From SCUS01 sp966211675 (lineage in GTDB: Bacteria > Myxococcota_A > Polyangia > Polyangiales > Ga0077539), in the NCBI GenBank assembly GCA_966211675.1, contig CBIHPK010000008.1, positions 30,461 through 94,460 of the forward strand: 64,000 bases of DNA. Reading direction: 5' to 3'. Below the pieces are notes generated by a model. The model was not told where the DNA came from. It saw nothing but the letters and a program-made list of their open reading frames with translations, and ran no database searches. Below, one piece after another: positions 22,875 through 31,396 of this stretch (positions within the stretch are counted from its first letter, which is position 1; each line of letters opens with the position of its first letter). A program made the translations under genes and the position numbers.

Positions 22875-23950
22875 TGAGTCCCGACGACGCCAGCGCGCGC
22901 GACGCCGATCGCGAGAGCCTCGACATGTGCTGCCTGTCGACCCGGCGCCTGGTGTTGGAGCGACGCACGGCGCTCACCTGCCACTGCGGCGAGACCTACC
23001 TCTTCGACCGCGCCTCGGCCCTCCCGCCGGAGCCGAAGCGGTGGCAGCGGCCCTCGGCCCCCGGCGCGCGCCTCTCCTCGCCCGACCCGCTCGCACACCG
23101 CGTGACCCTTCCCGCGCCGCCCCCGGCGCCCCTCTCCATCGAGGACGCGGGCGCCGCGATCGCCAACCTGCTCGCCTGGCTGCCGGACCTCTCGCCGCGC
23201 TCGGGGCCGCTCGTGCGCGACGGGATCCGCGTCGCGACCTCGGCGACCGCGCTCGACGGCCGCCCCGACCGGCTGGATGAGCAGAGCCGCCGGGTGAACG
23301 CCGCGGTGCGCGCCTGGCGTCGGCTGCGGGCGATGGTCGCGGGCGGGGACGGCCTGCACGCGGCGGTGCTCTGGGCGGCGCACGCGGGCGTGGTGGAGCT
23401 GCACGACGCCGAAGGGCGACGCCTCGGGGGGCCCGCCCAGCGCGCTCGCGTGGTCGAGGCCGTGGCGCTCGGGTGCGCAGGGAAGGTGCTGCGCGGCGAG
23501 TGGAAGGAGGTCGCCCGGGAGCGGCCAACGGCGGTCGCGTACACCTCGGAGTTGTACCCCGCGGCGGACTCCCCTGCGCCCGAGGCGCCGGACCCCGCGC
23601 TCGACCCGGCCGCGGAGGCCGCCCGCCGCGCCCTCCGGCCCCACGCGGTGGCCGTCGGCGTGCGGGAGCGCCCGCGCCGCATCCTGCACATCGAGCAGCA
23701 GGGCGCGCAGGGGCCCGACACCGAGGCCCAGGCCGTCGCCTGGGGCGCCGAGCGCATGGCCGACCTCTGGGCCCCGGGGCGCCCGCCCGACGCGCTCGCG
23801 CGCGGCTTCGCGCTGGGGTTCGCGTCGGCCGAGGAGCGCGCGCGGTGGGAGTTATTGAAAGTCCCCTCGGTGCGCGACGCGGAGGTGGCCGCGCGGGGCG
23901 AGCGGCTCCTGCGCGCGGCCGAAGAGGCCTGGGGGGCAGGGCGGCCGTGA
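22874..23950 (+). CDS. Hypothetical protein with N-terminal Cys cluster
   Basis: 358 residues, one-base overlap with the previous stop. The N-terminus has MCCLSTRRLVLERRTALTCHCG, four Cys in a possible zinc knuckle. The middle (IEDAGAAIANLLAWLPDLS; LDEQSRRVNAAVRAWRRLRAM) is helical and recalls phage DNA-binding accessory proteins. The C-terminal part is helical with a Trp-rich patch (WGAERMADLWAPGRPP). No known domain. Coupled to the HNH gene by GTGA. Confidence 0.55.
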   Translation: MSPDDASARDADRESLDMCCLSTRRLVLERRTALTCHCGETYLFDRASALPPEPKRWQRPSAPGARLSSPDPLAHRVTLPAPPPAPLSIEDAGAAIANLLAWLPDLSPRSGPLVRDGIRVATSATALDGRPDRLDEQSRRVNAAVRAWRRLRAMVAGGDGLHAAVLWAAHAGVVELHDAEGRRLGGPAQRARVVEAVALGCAGKVLRGEWKEVARERPTAVAYTSELYPAADSPAPEAPDPALDPAAEAARRALRPHAVAVGVRERPRRILHIEQQGAQGPDTEAQAVAWGAERMADLWAPGRPPDALARGFALGFASAEERARWELLKVPSVRDAEVAARGERLLRAAEEAWGAGRP

Positions 23951-24324
23951 AGCGCACGGCGAAGCCCGAGAAGCGACGGGCCCTCTACGAGCGCGACGGC
24001 TGGCGCTGCGCGTACTGCGGGTGGTGGGGCGGCGAGGTGCCCGAGCGGCTGACGCTCGACCACCTGCACCCGCGCGCCGATGGCGGTAGCAACCGCTCGC
24101 ACAACCTCGTGACCGCGTGCGGCGACTGCAACGAGCAGCGCGGCCGCCGCCCTCTCGCCGCGTGGCTCGCGCTCCTGCCGAGCGACACCGTCGCCCGCGC
24201 GCTCGACGTGATCGCGACGGCGCTGCGGGGCGCCACCTCCCGCACGGCGCACCTGCTGCGCCAGGACGTGGCCGCGGAGCGGCGGGCGCGAGCCGACCGC
24301 GAGAGGGGGAGCCTGCCGTCGTGA
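23947..24324 (+). CDS. HNH endonuclease
   Basis: 125 residues from GTG 23947. The HNH core is complete: CAYCGWWGG, LDHLHPRADGGSN, then HNLVTACGDCNEQRG, i.e. a CxxC/CxxC zinc frame with the DH-x-N-x-H/N catalytic set. The C-terminal 65 residues are an Arg-rich helix pair. It lies upstream of and apart from the terminase genes, so a homing/anti-host nuclease role or a recombination role is as likely as a packaging one. Confidence 0.85.
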   Translation: MKRTAKPEKRRALYERDGWRCAYCGWWGGEVPERLTLDHLHPRADGGSNRSHNLVTACGDCNEQRGRRPLAAWLALLPSDTVARALDVIATALRGATSRTAHLLRQDVAAERRARADRERGSLPS

Positions 24325-24728
24325 TCGCGCTCTACCAGTTCATCGAGCTGTCCCGCGCGGGCCTCTTCGCCATGGTGCGACGGCATGGCGACGTCGCGCG
24401 CCTGCACTCGGCGCTCCGGCGGCGTGCGGACGATCCCGGCACCATGTTGCCCATGGGCACCATGGACCTGCACCCCTGGTGGCGTTGGACGGGCCGCCAG
24501 GGTCCGACGATGCTCGACCTGCTGCGCTCGACCGGGATCGACCCCAACGCCTGGGACGAGGTCTTCCAATCGCCCGTGAGCGGGCAGGCGCTGGGCGTGC
24601 CGGCGCCCGGCGACCTCGACGACGAGGGTCGATGCCGCTGCGGCTGCGGGTACGGTCGGTTGGATCTCAACCGCGGGCAATCCCTCGAGGGGTGGACGTT
24701 GTTCGAGAGCGAGAGGAGCGAGGGCTGA
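24321..24728 (+). CDS. Hypothetical protein
   Basis: 135 residues from GTG 24321. An amphipathic N-terminal helix (LYQFIELSRAGLFAMVRRHG) leads to a Met/Trp-rich middle (MLPMGTMDLHPWWRWTGRQG) and a CRCGCGYG cluster near residue 110 that may bind a metal. No family recognised; GTGA/ATG overlaps on both sides. Confidence 0.5.
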   Translation: MIALYQFIELSRAGLFAMVRRHGDVARLHSALRRRADDPGTMLPMGTMDLHPWWRWTGRQGPTMLDLLRSTGIDPNAWDEVFQSPVSGQALGVPAPGDLDDEGRCRCGCGYGRLDLNRGQSLEGWTLFESERSEG

Positions 24729-25300
24729 TGGAAGATCGGACGTACGTCTACGACGCGCCGTGCGCGCGGGTGAAGTGTCGGTGCGGCCTGGAGCACCCGC
24801 TCACGGAGCCGGGGCGCGAGGCAGCGCAGGAGATCACCGACGCCGAGCGCGCCGACGGCTGGACCGCCCTCTACCTCGCGACCGTCCGTGCGCCCTTCGC
24901 GACGACGGTCGTCCGGGTGCTCGCCCGGCGGGCCGAGGAGGAGATCTACGGGAGGGCATGGATGGTCCGCGTCGAGAGCCCTGATGTGCGGCCGCCCCTC
25001 CCGCTGGCCGCCCGAGGCGAGTGGGAGGCCGCCCTGTGGTCGGTGCTCGCCGAGTGCGCGCGGTGGCAGTGGCGGCTCGTGTCGCTCGTGCGCGCCCCGG
25101 CCCCGTCGCGGTGGGTCCCGTGGCCGACGTCGACGGGCTACTGGTGGGCCCGCGAGCGTCCAGGCGCCCCTCTGTGCGTCGTTGAGGCGCGGGTCGAAGC
25201 GGAGTCGTCGTGGATCTACTTCACCGGCATCGAGTGCCCGCTCTACGCCAGCGAACCTCGCGAGGCGTGGGAGTTCTGCCCGGCGGAGCCGCCGCGATGA
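24728..25300 (+). CDS. Hypothetical protein
   Basis: 190 residues, one-base overlap with the previous stop. KCRCGLEHPLTEPGREAAQE near the N-terminus recalls zinc-ribbon starts. The remainder is an alternating alpha/beta chain rich in Trp (WEAALWSVLAECARWQWRLV; WVPWPTSTGYWWARERPG). No motif identifies an enzyme. Confidence 0.5.
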   Translation: MEDRTYVYDAPCARVKCRCGLEHPLTEPGREAAQEITDAERADGWTALYLATVRAPFATTVVRVLARRAEEEIYGRAWMVRVESPDVRPPLPLAARGEWEAALWSVLAECARWQWRLVSLVRAPAPSRWVPWPTSTGYWWARERPGAPLCVVEARVEAESSWIYFTGIECPLYASEPREAWEFCPAEPPR

Positions 25301-25608
25301 GGGAGTACGCCGCCGGCACGGTCGTCCTGGTCATCGGTAGTCGCAGCCTCGGGTCCGCCTCCGAAGCGGAGTACGCGCGCCTCCTCGAAGAGTCGCGAGC
25401 GAGGCTGGCGCGGGAGCATGACGAGCTCCTCCGGCTCTACGCCTCGGCCAACGGCTTCGACGCGTCGCCCGAGCTGCCCGAGCCCGAGTGGTGGCCCTCG
25501 CCGCAGCCGACGAGGCCGCCGCTGCACCGAGCGCGTCGTGGTGCTCGCCCGCGTCGGCCTCAGGCCCCGCGGCTGGTGTCCTGGCTGGTCGAAGGGCGGG
25601 GACGGTGA
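25297..25608 (+). CDS. Hypothetical protein
   Basis: 103 residues, ATGA overlap. A beta strand (AAGTVVLVIGSRSLGS) precedes a helix (SEAEYARLLEESRARLAREH), then a low-complexity Pro/Arg tail. An 18-codon open frame (25605-25658) fills the gap to the next gene and is not called. Confidence 0.45.
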   Translation: MREYAAGTVVLVIGSRSLGSASEAEYARLLEESRARLAREHDELLRLYASANGFDASPELPEPEWWPSPQPTRPPLHRARRGARPRRPQAPRLVSWLVEGRGR

Positions 25609-25654
25609 GGACGCTGCGCAAGGCCGTGCGAGCGTGGCGCGAAGGGAGCGGGCG

Positions 25655-25882
25655 ATGAAGTCGTTTTTCGATCTGCCGCCGGGGTTCACCGACGAAGACC
25701 TCGTGGCGCAGGAGTTCAGGCAAGACCAAGGCGGCACGGTTCATCGGGTCACCGTGCGGACCGAGCGCGGGAGCGAGACGTGGCGCAGGGCGAACGGAGG
25801 CCCCTGGGCGCCCGACCTCGCCGCAACGGCGGTCGGTGGCGTGCGCGCGAGGCCGAGCCGCGCGCGGAGCGAGGGACCATGA
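25655..25882 (+). CDS. Small hypothetical protein
   Basis: 75 residues from ATG 25655. The start MKSFFDLPPGFTDEDLVAQE looks like a folded acidic helix and is followed by a beta pair (VHRVTVRTERGSETW). The tail is Ala/Arg-rich. Its acidic start differs from its basic neighbours. Function unknown. Confidence 0.45.
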   Translation: MKSFFDLPPGFTDEDLVAQEFRQDQGGTVHRVTVRTERGSETWRRANGGPWAPDLAATAVGGVRARPSRARSEGP

Positions 25883-26376
25883 CCGACGACGAACGCGCCC
25901 GGATCGAGCGCGTGCCCTGGCCGCTGGTGCACGCCGCGGCCGAGAACCCGAGGATGCAGTCCGCATTGCATCGGTACGTCTTCGGGGGCCGCCCACTGCC
26001 CGAGGTGCTGCGCGCCGCGCGCCGGGACCTCGCCGCGCACGTGGCCGAGATGTGCGAGCTCGCGGGCGTGTCGGCCCCCGACGTGCCGCCGTGGCCCGAG
26101 GGCCCGGCCGCCGAGGTGACGCCGCACCAGGTCGACGCGCTGCTGGGCGTCCTGCGGCTCCACAGTGAGGCGGCACGCGCGGCGCAGCGTCGCCTCGCGT
26201 CGGCGCCGTTGCGGGCCTTCCGCGTGGTGCTGCCGGCCGACGCCGCGGAGCGGGCGGTCGCGGCCCTCAACTCGGCCGAGTTCACCGCGGCCCTGCGCGA
26301 CGCGGTCATCGAGTGGGTGGAAGGCGACCCGGCGCCCGCACCGCCGCGGGTGATCCGCACGGGGCGGCTGCGGTGA
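25879..26376 (+). CDS. Hypothetical helical protein
   Basis: 165 residues, ATGA overlap. The chain is helical throughout (PLPEVLRAARRDLAAHVAEM; HQVDALLGVLRLHSEAARAA) with a beta segment FRVVLPADAAERAVAALNS before an acidic WVEGDP and a basic end. No catalytic or metal motif. Confidence 0.5.
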   Translation: MTDDERARIERVPWPLVHAAAENPRMQSALHRYVFGGRPLPEVLRAARRDLAAHVAEMCELAGVSAPDVPPWPEGPAAEVTPHQVDALLGVLRLHSEAARAAQRRLASAPLRAFRVVLPADAAERAVAALNSAEFTAALRDAVIEWVEGDPAPAPPRVIRTGRLR

Positions 26377-26666
26377 TTCTCTGCGAAGGCCTCGACCTGT
26401 CGCTCTGCCCGGAGAGCTCATTCGGCGCCGGCCGCGACCAGCGCGCGTGCAATGGCTTCTACGAGGTCGACCGCGTCGTGGCGCAGCGCGATGTGGGCTA
26501 CGACCGGGACCGGCGGGAGCCGCAGTGGATGAAGAACATCGCGTACCGGGTGATCGCCGCGTACGCGATGCACCTGGCCGACGAGCGCGAGGCCAGCACC
26601 CCGCGGTGCAGGGCAGGGCGTCGGTCGATGAGCGCGCGGTTCTACGGTTCGTGCTTGGGCGCGTGA
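26373..26666 (+). CDS. Last gene of the early-right operon, hypothetical
   Basis: 97 residues from GTG 26373. Aromatic and charged (CNGFYEVDRVVAQRDVGYDR, IAYRVIAAYAMHLADERE). Its last 25 bases overlap the 3' end of the convergent minus-strand gene 26642-26833, so transcription of the two would collide. No family recognised. Confidence 0.5.
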   Translation: MILCEGLDLSLCPESSFGAGRDQRACNGFYEVDRVVAQRDVGYDRDRREPQWMKNIAYRVIAAYAMHLADEREASTPRCRAGRRSMSARFYGSCLGA

Positions 26667-26833
26667 CCCTTGGCTACCCAGTTCGCGTCGTTGAGGGCGC
26701 GCAACGTCTCGCAGAGCACTTTCATGGGGTCGCCCAGCATGCCCCCCACGACGTTGGTCTTCATTCGATCCAGAATCGCCTTCTCGAGTTCAGCCCGTGC
26801 GTTCGCGAGGTCTTGCTGTGTGGGTGATGCCAT
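26642..26833 (-). CDS. Small minus-strand helical protein in the early/late junction
   Basis: 63 residues, transcribed against everything around it. The start is strongly supported: AGGAG lies 7 nt before the ATG and a promoter (TTCCAC, 16 nt, TAGGGT) sits just upstream. The chain is amphipathic helical (ARAELEKAILDRMKTNVVGG, DPMKVLCETLRALNDANWV). It could be a regulator or inhibitor expressed independently of the two long operons. No family recognised. Confidence 0.65.
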   Translation of the reverse strand: MASPTQQDLANARAELEKAILDRMKTNVVGGMLGDPMKVLCETLRALNDANWVAKGHAPKHEP

Positions 26834-26851
26834 CGTCGTTCTCCTGGCTCG

Positions 26852-26879
26852 ACCCTACGCCTCCTGCGGTTCCGTGGAA
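26852..26879 (-). promoter_or_regulatory. Promoter of the 26642-26833 gene
   Basis: On the minus strand TTCCAC (26874-26879) and TAGGGT (26852-26857) are 16 nt apart, with AGGAG and the ATG following within 25 nt. It is back to back with the late promoter at 26895-26923. Confidence 0.5.
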
Positions 26880-26894
26880 CGTCTTCCACCTCGC

Positions 26895-26923
26895 TTGACC
26901 ACCCGATCTGTTCACGCTACCGT
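26895..26923 (+). promoter_or_regulatory. Likely late-operon promoter and leader
   Basis: TTGACC (26895-26900), a 17-nt spacer and TACCGT (26918-26923) give the best sigma-70-like promoter in the phage. The leader to 27133 is about 200 nt with no convincing gene. It contains a 7-bp hairpin (27017-27023 with 27029-27035) that could serve antitermination or regulation. Confidence 0.55.
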
Positions 26924-27132
26924 CGGTGCAGTTGGGAGGGGCAAGGTGCGTCCGCAAGGGCACACGCCTCTCCGAGCGTGGGTCACCGAGCGAACGTTTG
27001 GGGTGCGAAAGCGCCACGAATCGTCGCGCGATTCGCGCTCACTGGCCTCCCGCACCCACCCCCGAGGGCGTCGACGCTCCCGTTGGCGCTGCTCACCCCG
27101 CGCCGCAGGGGCCTCTGCGGCACCCCCACCCC

Positions 27133-27339
27133 ATGAGCGCACCGCCCACCCGCAGCTGGACGCCCCAGCAGCTCGCCGACGCCCTTCGCGGGCGCCCCGG
27201 CGCGATGTCGCGCGTGACCCTCTGGCGCGCCTGCCGCGCCGGGGACATCCCGCACGAGCGAACGCCCGGCGGGCACGTCCGCATCGACCCGACCTACGTC
27301 GAGCGCGTGTGGCCGGGGCTCGCGACCGACGCCAGCTGA
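27133..27339 (+). CDS. Excisionase/MerR-like helix-turn-helix protein
   Basis: 68 residues. TPQQLADALRGRPGAMSRVT and LWRACRAGDIPHERTPGGHV match the HTH_17/excisionase winged-helix pattern, with the wing GGHVRIDPTYVERV. As first gene of the packaging operon it may regulate late genes or assist terminase DNA recognition. No integrase is nearby to make it a true excisionase. Confidence 0.6.
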   Translation: MSAPPTRSWTPQQLADALRGRPGAMSRVTLWRACRAGDIPHERTPGGHVRIDPTYVERVWPGLATDAS

Positions 27340-27356
27340 ACGAGGACACCGACACC

Positions 27357-27941
27357 ATGGCGAAGACCGACACCACCCCGAAGTCCGTGGCCGGCACGAC
27401 GGCGAACGCCGACCCGCACGACGACGTCCTCCGCTCGCTCGAGGAGAGCAACGCCTCGCTCGCCCAGCGCGTCGCGGAACTCCAGGCCGAGCTTGCGGCG
27501 CGCGACGCCGCCGTCGACGTGGAGCGCGCGCAGGTGAAGCGCGACCTCGAGGGCGCGCAGTACCGCGTGCGCGAGGTCGAGGCGAAGCTCGTGGCCGTCG
27601 AGGCCCAGCGCGACGCGTTCCAGGCAGAGCGCGACGAGGCAACGGCGCGCGCGGAGAGGATCCTCGAAAAGAACGTCACGCTCAACGAGGAGGTCAACGA
27701 CCACCGGGCCGCGAGCGCTCGGTACCACGCTGAGCGCGAGGCCGCGGCGCGCGGGCACCACGTCTCCCCCGACGACGAGCTGCGCCGCACCCGTCGCGCG
27801 CTGGAGATCTCCGCGCTGGTGTCGCTGCATGTCGAGAAGGTCGCCCTCGGCCTCACGGACGAGCGCGCGGTCTCCGCCGCCCTGCGCCTCGGCGACGAGC
27901 TCGCGGCCGAGGTCGAGGCCTCGCCCGCCCCGCTCGGCTGA
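27357..27941 (+). CDS. Coiled-coil protein upstream of terminase
   Basis: 194 residues from ATG 27357, preceded by GAGG within CGAGGACACCGACACC. Residues 30-135 form a near-continuous coiled coil (VAELQAELAARDAAVDVERA ... EAKLVAVEAQRDAFQAERDE). The C-terminal 45 residues are a separate small helical domain. No family; possibly structural or a packaging accessory. Confidence 0.55.
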   Translation: MAKTDTTPKSVAGTTANADPHDDVLRSLEESNASLAQRVAELQAELAARDAAVDVERAQVKRDLEGAQYRVREVEAKLVAVEAQRDAFQAERDEATARAERILEKNVTLNEEVNDHRAASARYHAEREAAARGHHVSPDDELRRTRRALEISALVSLHVEKVALGLTDERAVSAALRLGDELAAEVEASPAPLG

Positions 27942-27959
27942 GCCTCCCCACCCTGACCC

Positions 27960-28553
27960 ATGGCCCGCGCGCTCAGCTACACCCCGGCGATCCACCGCCG
28001 CATCGTCGACGCCATCCGCCGGGGTGCCGCCTTGCGCGACGCGGTGGGCTACGCGGGCGCCGAGTGGTCGACGTTCTGCCGGTGGCTCAAGGCGGGTCGG
28101 CTCGCGATCGAAGCGCCCGCGCACAAGGACGCCGACGCACGCTTCGAGGCACTCGCACGCGACGTCGACCAGGCCGTGCACGCGAGCACCGTCGCGCTCC
28201 TGGGGCTCGTGCGAAAGCAGGCCGAGGACGCGCCGGGCAAGCCCAAGACGAAGACGCGACCCGCGACGCCGCCGCGGCAGGGCGACTGGCGCGCGGCGCA
28301 GTTCCTCCTCGAGTTCCGCGCCGAGGCACCCGAGCGCCGCGCCCGCCTCCGCAAGCTGAGGGCCGAGGCCGCGGTCGCCGAGAAGCGCGCCGACGGGACG
28401 CTGCCGCCCGAGAAGCGAGAGCACACGGGCGCCAATGGCGGTCCCATTCAAGTCAACCCCCTGCACGGACGTATTGCCGCCATCGTTGCTCGCGCAACTG
28501 GCGGCGCTGACCCCGGCGCAGCTCGCGAGCCTGAGCCCGGAGGAACGGGCTGA
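27960..28553 (+). CDS. Terminase small subunit
   Basis: 197 residues, 18 nt after the coiled-coil gene. The N-terminus has the TerS-type helix-turn-helix (YTPAIHRRIVDAIRRGAALRDA, AGAEWSTFCRWLKAG), followed by a helical oligomerisation region (DADARFEALARDVDQAVHAS) and the DWRAAQFLLEFRAEAP block common in Mu-like and other TerS proteins. Its 3' end overlaps the large-subunit gene by 119 nt. It should recognise phage DNA and recruit the large subunit. Confidence 0.75.
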   Translation: MARALSYTPAIHRRIVDAIRRGAALRDAVGYAGAEWSTFCRWLKAGRLAIEAPAHKDADARFEALARDVDQAVHASTVALLGLVRKQAEDAPGKPKTKTRPATPPRQGDWRAAQFLLEFRAEAPERRARLRKLRAEAAVAEKRADGTLPPEKREHTGANGGPIQVNPLHGRIAAIVARATGGADPGAAREPEPGGTG

Positions 28554-30006
28554 GATCTCCCTCGCGCTCGACGCCCACGAGCGCGCCCTCGCCTCGGGCC
28601 GCACGCCCTCGCCCGAAGCCCTCGCCGACCCGTGCATCTTCGCCGAGGAGGTGTTCGGCCTGCGCATCTGGCGCAAGCAGGGTGAGCTGCTCGACGCGGT
28701 CCGCGACCACGACCGCGTCACCTGCAGCTCGGGCCACAAGACCGGCAAGAGCACGTCGTTCGGCGTGCTCGGCTGGTGGTGGACCGCCGACCCCGAACGC
28801 CGACCGGGCGCGCGCTGCGCGATGTCCTCGGCGAGCGCGCGCCAGGTCAAGAAGATCCTCTGGCGCGAGGTCCGCGCGCTCTGGCGGCGCGCCCGCGACC
28901 GTGGCTACGACCTGGGCCCGGAGCCCGCGCTCGACCCGGAGACGGGCGTGCAGTGGGACGACGGGCGGGAGCTCTTCGGCTTCACGGCGCGCGACCCGGA
29001 GAAGGCGGCCGGCACCTCCGGCGCGCACCTGCTGTTCCTGCTCGACGAGGCCTCGGGCATCCTCGACGACATCTTCGAGGCCATCGAGGGCAACCGCGCG
29101 GGCGGCGCCAAGGTGGTGCTCGCCTCGAACCCCACGCAGCAGAGCGGGGAGTTCTACGAGAGCCATCACGGCAAGCGGCGCTTCTACCACCCGATCGAGA
29201 TCAGCTCCGAGGAGGCCGCCGCCGTCGAGCCGCCGATCCCCGGGCTCGCGACCAAGGCCTGGATCGAGGAGAAGAAGGAGGAGTGGGGCGTCGGCTCCCC
29301 CCTCTACGACGTCCGCATCGCGGGCCGCTTCGCCGCGCAGGCCACCGACGCGGTCATCGGCCTCGGGCTCGTGCTCGACGCGCTCCGGCGCACGAGCGCC
29401 GAGGACTGGGGCGACGACGAGGACACCGAGCGGCTCCACGTGGGCCTGGACGTCGCGCGCTTCGGCGACGACGAGACGATCGCCACGCCCCGGCGCGGCC
29501 GGCGCATCTACCCGCAGATCGTCCTGCCCCAGGGCGACGGGCCCGACACCGCGGCCTTCCTCATGGTGGCCCTCGCCGACGCGGGGCACCTCCGCCCCGG
29601 CGAGCTCCCGAAGGTCATCGTCGACGCCAACGGCCTCGGCGCGTCGGTCTTCGACGCCCTCGCGCGGCGGAGCGACTGCGAGGCCGTCGGGGTCAACACC
29701 GCCACCGTCGCCGGGGACTCCGAGAACTACTTCAACCTCCGCTCGGAGCTGCACTTCGCCTTCAAGCGGTGGCTCCGCGAGGGCGGCTGCCTCCCCGACG
29801 ACGCGCGCCTGCAGAGCGAGCTCGTCGCCCCGAAGTACCGCACCGACGGCCGCAACCGCGCCCAGGTCGAGTCCAAGGACGAGATCAGGAAGCGCCTGCG
29901 CCGCAGCCCCGATCGCGCCGATTCCGCGATGCTTTCGATCTACTCGGGCGGGGGCGAGGTCTCTGACGAGGAGCTCACGATCTACCGCGTGAAGCGCCGC
30001 CGCTAA
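28435..30006 (+). CDS. Terminase large subunit
   Basis: 523 residues if ATG 28435 is used; a later start is possible because the first 30 residues overlap the small-subunit gene. The ATPase half shows GHKTGKST (Walker A) near residue 100 and LLFLLDEASGI (Walker B with catalytic Glu) near 200, then SNPTQQSGEFY (motif III). The C-terminal nuclease begins with GLDVARFGDDET (first catalytic Asp) and continues through VIVDANGLGASV to PDRADSAML. This is a Mu gp28-type packaging motor. Confidence 0.9.
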   Translation: MAVPFKSTPCTDVLPPSLLAQLAALTPAQLASLSPEERAEISLALDAHERALASGRTPSPEALADPCIFAEEVFGLRIWRKQGELLDAVRDHDRVTCSSGHKTGKSTSFGVLGWWWTADPERRPGARCAMSSASARQVKKILWREVRALWRRARDRGYDLGPEPALDPETGVQWDDGRELFGFTARDPEKAAGTSGAHLLFLLDEASGILDDIFEAIEGNRAGGAKVVLASNPTQQSGEFYESHHGKRRFYHPIEISSEEAAAVEPPIPGLATKAWIEEKKEEWGVGSPLYDVRIAGRFAAQATDAVIGLGLVLDALRRTSAEDWGDDEDTERLHVGLDVARFGDDETIATPRRGRRIYPQIVLPQGDGPDTAAFLMVALADAGHLRPGELPKVIVDANGLGASVFDALARRSDCEAVGVNTATVAGDSENYFNLRSELHFAFKRWLREGGCLPDDARLQSELVAPKYRTDGRNRAQVESKDEIRKRLRRSPDRADSAMLSIYSGGGEVSDEELTIYRVKRRR

Positions 30007-30010
30007 CCCG

Positions 30011-31396
30011 ATGCGCCTGAACCCCCTCCACCTCCTCCGTCGGCTCGCGCGCACCCTCGGGTGGGGCGGCGCGGGTGCGTCCGTCGCGTCGGCCTCAGCG
30101 CCCGCTCTGCCGCCCGCCCCGAGCCCGGCGCTCACCACGCACCGGCCCGCGGGCGCACGCGATCCCTTCCGCGGCGAGAGCGAGCCGCTCCTGCGCGAGC
30201 CCTCCTCTCGCTCGTGGATCGACTGGGACCCGGACGCCATCCAGGCGGCCGAGATGCAGTGCTCGCAGGGCAACCTGCGGATGGCGGCCGAGCTCTGCCA
30301 CGCGCTGCTGGCCGACGAGCGGATCGCCTCCAACCTCGGCACCCTCTGCCGCGGCCTGCTGGGTCTCACCCTCTCCTGGGAGCCCGGCGCCGGGCGCCGG
30401 AAGGGCTCCGCGGTCCGCGCCCTCGAGGTCGAGGAGGACTGGCTCTCGATGGCCGACGAGGCCACGCTCGCCGAGCTGCTGCTCTGGGGCGTGCTCCTCG
30501 GGGTCTCCGTCGCGAAGCTCACGCCCTACACGGGGCCGTCGGGTCGCCTGCTGCTGAAGGTCGAGCCCTGGGACCCACGCTGGCTCCGCTGGGACGAGCC
30601 CGGGCAGCGGTGGATGATCACCACCGCCAACGGCGGCGAGGTCCCGGTCGAGTCCGACGGCCGCTGGCTGATCCTCACGCCCCACGGCGCGCACCGCCCG
30701 TGGGAGCGCGGCATCTACCGCATCCTGGCCCGCTGGTGGCTGCTCAAGCGCTACGCCCGCGAGGACTGGATGCGCCACAGCGAGGTCAAGGCGCAGGGCG
30801 TGCTCGTCGCGTTCTCGACCGACACGGCGAAGCCCGGCCCCGGCGGCAAGGACGACCTCAACCCGAGGCAGCGCAAGATCCTCGCCGAGCAGCTGAAGGG
30901 CCTCGGGCGCGACGCGGCGCTGGTTCTGCCGCGCGGGCTCGACATGAAGCTCGTCGAGTCGGAGGCCAAGAACTACGAGACCTTCGAGAAGCAGATCGAC
31001 CTGGCCAACACCGGCATCTCGGTCGGCATCCTCGGCCAGAACCTCACCACCGAGGTGAAGGGCGGCTCGTACGCCGCCGCGAAGGTGCACGCCGACGTCG
31101 CCGACTACCTGCGCCGCGCCTACGCGGAGGTACTCGCGACGACGACGCACTTCCAGCTGCTGGCCTTCTGGGCGCTGTGGAACTTCGGCTCGACGCAGGT
31201 CGCTCCGTGGCCCGCGTGGAAGGTCGATCCGCGCGGCGACACGCTCGCGCTCGGCCGGGCGCTCAAGGCCCTCGGGGACGGTCTCGCAGCCGCCGCGCGC
31301 GAGCTGCCCGAGGGCTACGTCATTGACCGCAAGCGGGTCTACGAGGACGCGGGCATCCCGCTCCTCAAGGTCCCGCCCGCGAAGGCCGCCGCGTGA
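30011..31396 (+). CDS. Portal protein, DUF935 (Mu gp29-like)
   Basis: 461 residues. The DUF935 hallmarks are present: the LCRGLLGLTLSWEPG region, LEVEEDWLSMADEATLAELL, the KLTPYTGPSGRLLLKVEPWD beta region and LGQNLTTEVKGGSYAAAKVH near residue 340. It forms the dodecameric vertex through which DNA is packaged. It directly follows the large terminase (4 nt gap) and overlaps the protease gene by 4 nt. A separate Mu F-like (gp30) gene, normally next, is absent. Confidence 0.88.
   Translation: MRLNPLHLLRRLARTLGWGGAGASVASASAPALPPAPSPALTTHRPAGARDPFRGESEPLLREPSSRSWIDWDPDAIQAAEMQCSQGNLRMAAELCHALLADERIASNLGTLCRGLLGLTLSWEPGAGRRKGSAVRALEVEEDWLSMADEATLAELLLWGVLLGVSVAKLTPYTGPSGRLLLKVEPWDPRWLRWDEPGQRWMITTANGGEVPVESDGRWLILTPHGAHRPWERGIYRILARWWLLKRYAREDWMRHSEVKAQGVLVAFSTDTAKPGPGGKDDLNPRQRKILAEQLKGLGRDAALVLPRGLDMKLVESEAKNYETFEKQIDLANTGISVGILGQNLTTEVKGGSYAAAKVHADVADYLRRAYAEVLATTTHFQLLAFWALWNFGSTQVAPWPAWKVDPRGDTLALGRALKALGDGLAAAARELPEGYVIDRKRVYEDAGIPLLKVPPAKAAA

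Noticed and set aside
25605..25658. 18-codon open frame with GTG and ATGA overlaps
   Set aside because: Fits the coupling pattern but is too short to support as a gene.
28453..30522. 689-codon minus-strand open frame
   Set aside because: Antisense to the terminase large subunit and portal; no recognisable protein features.
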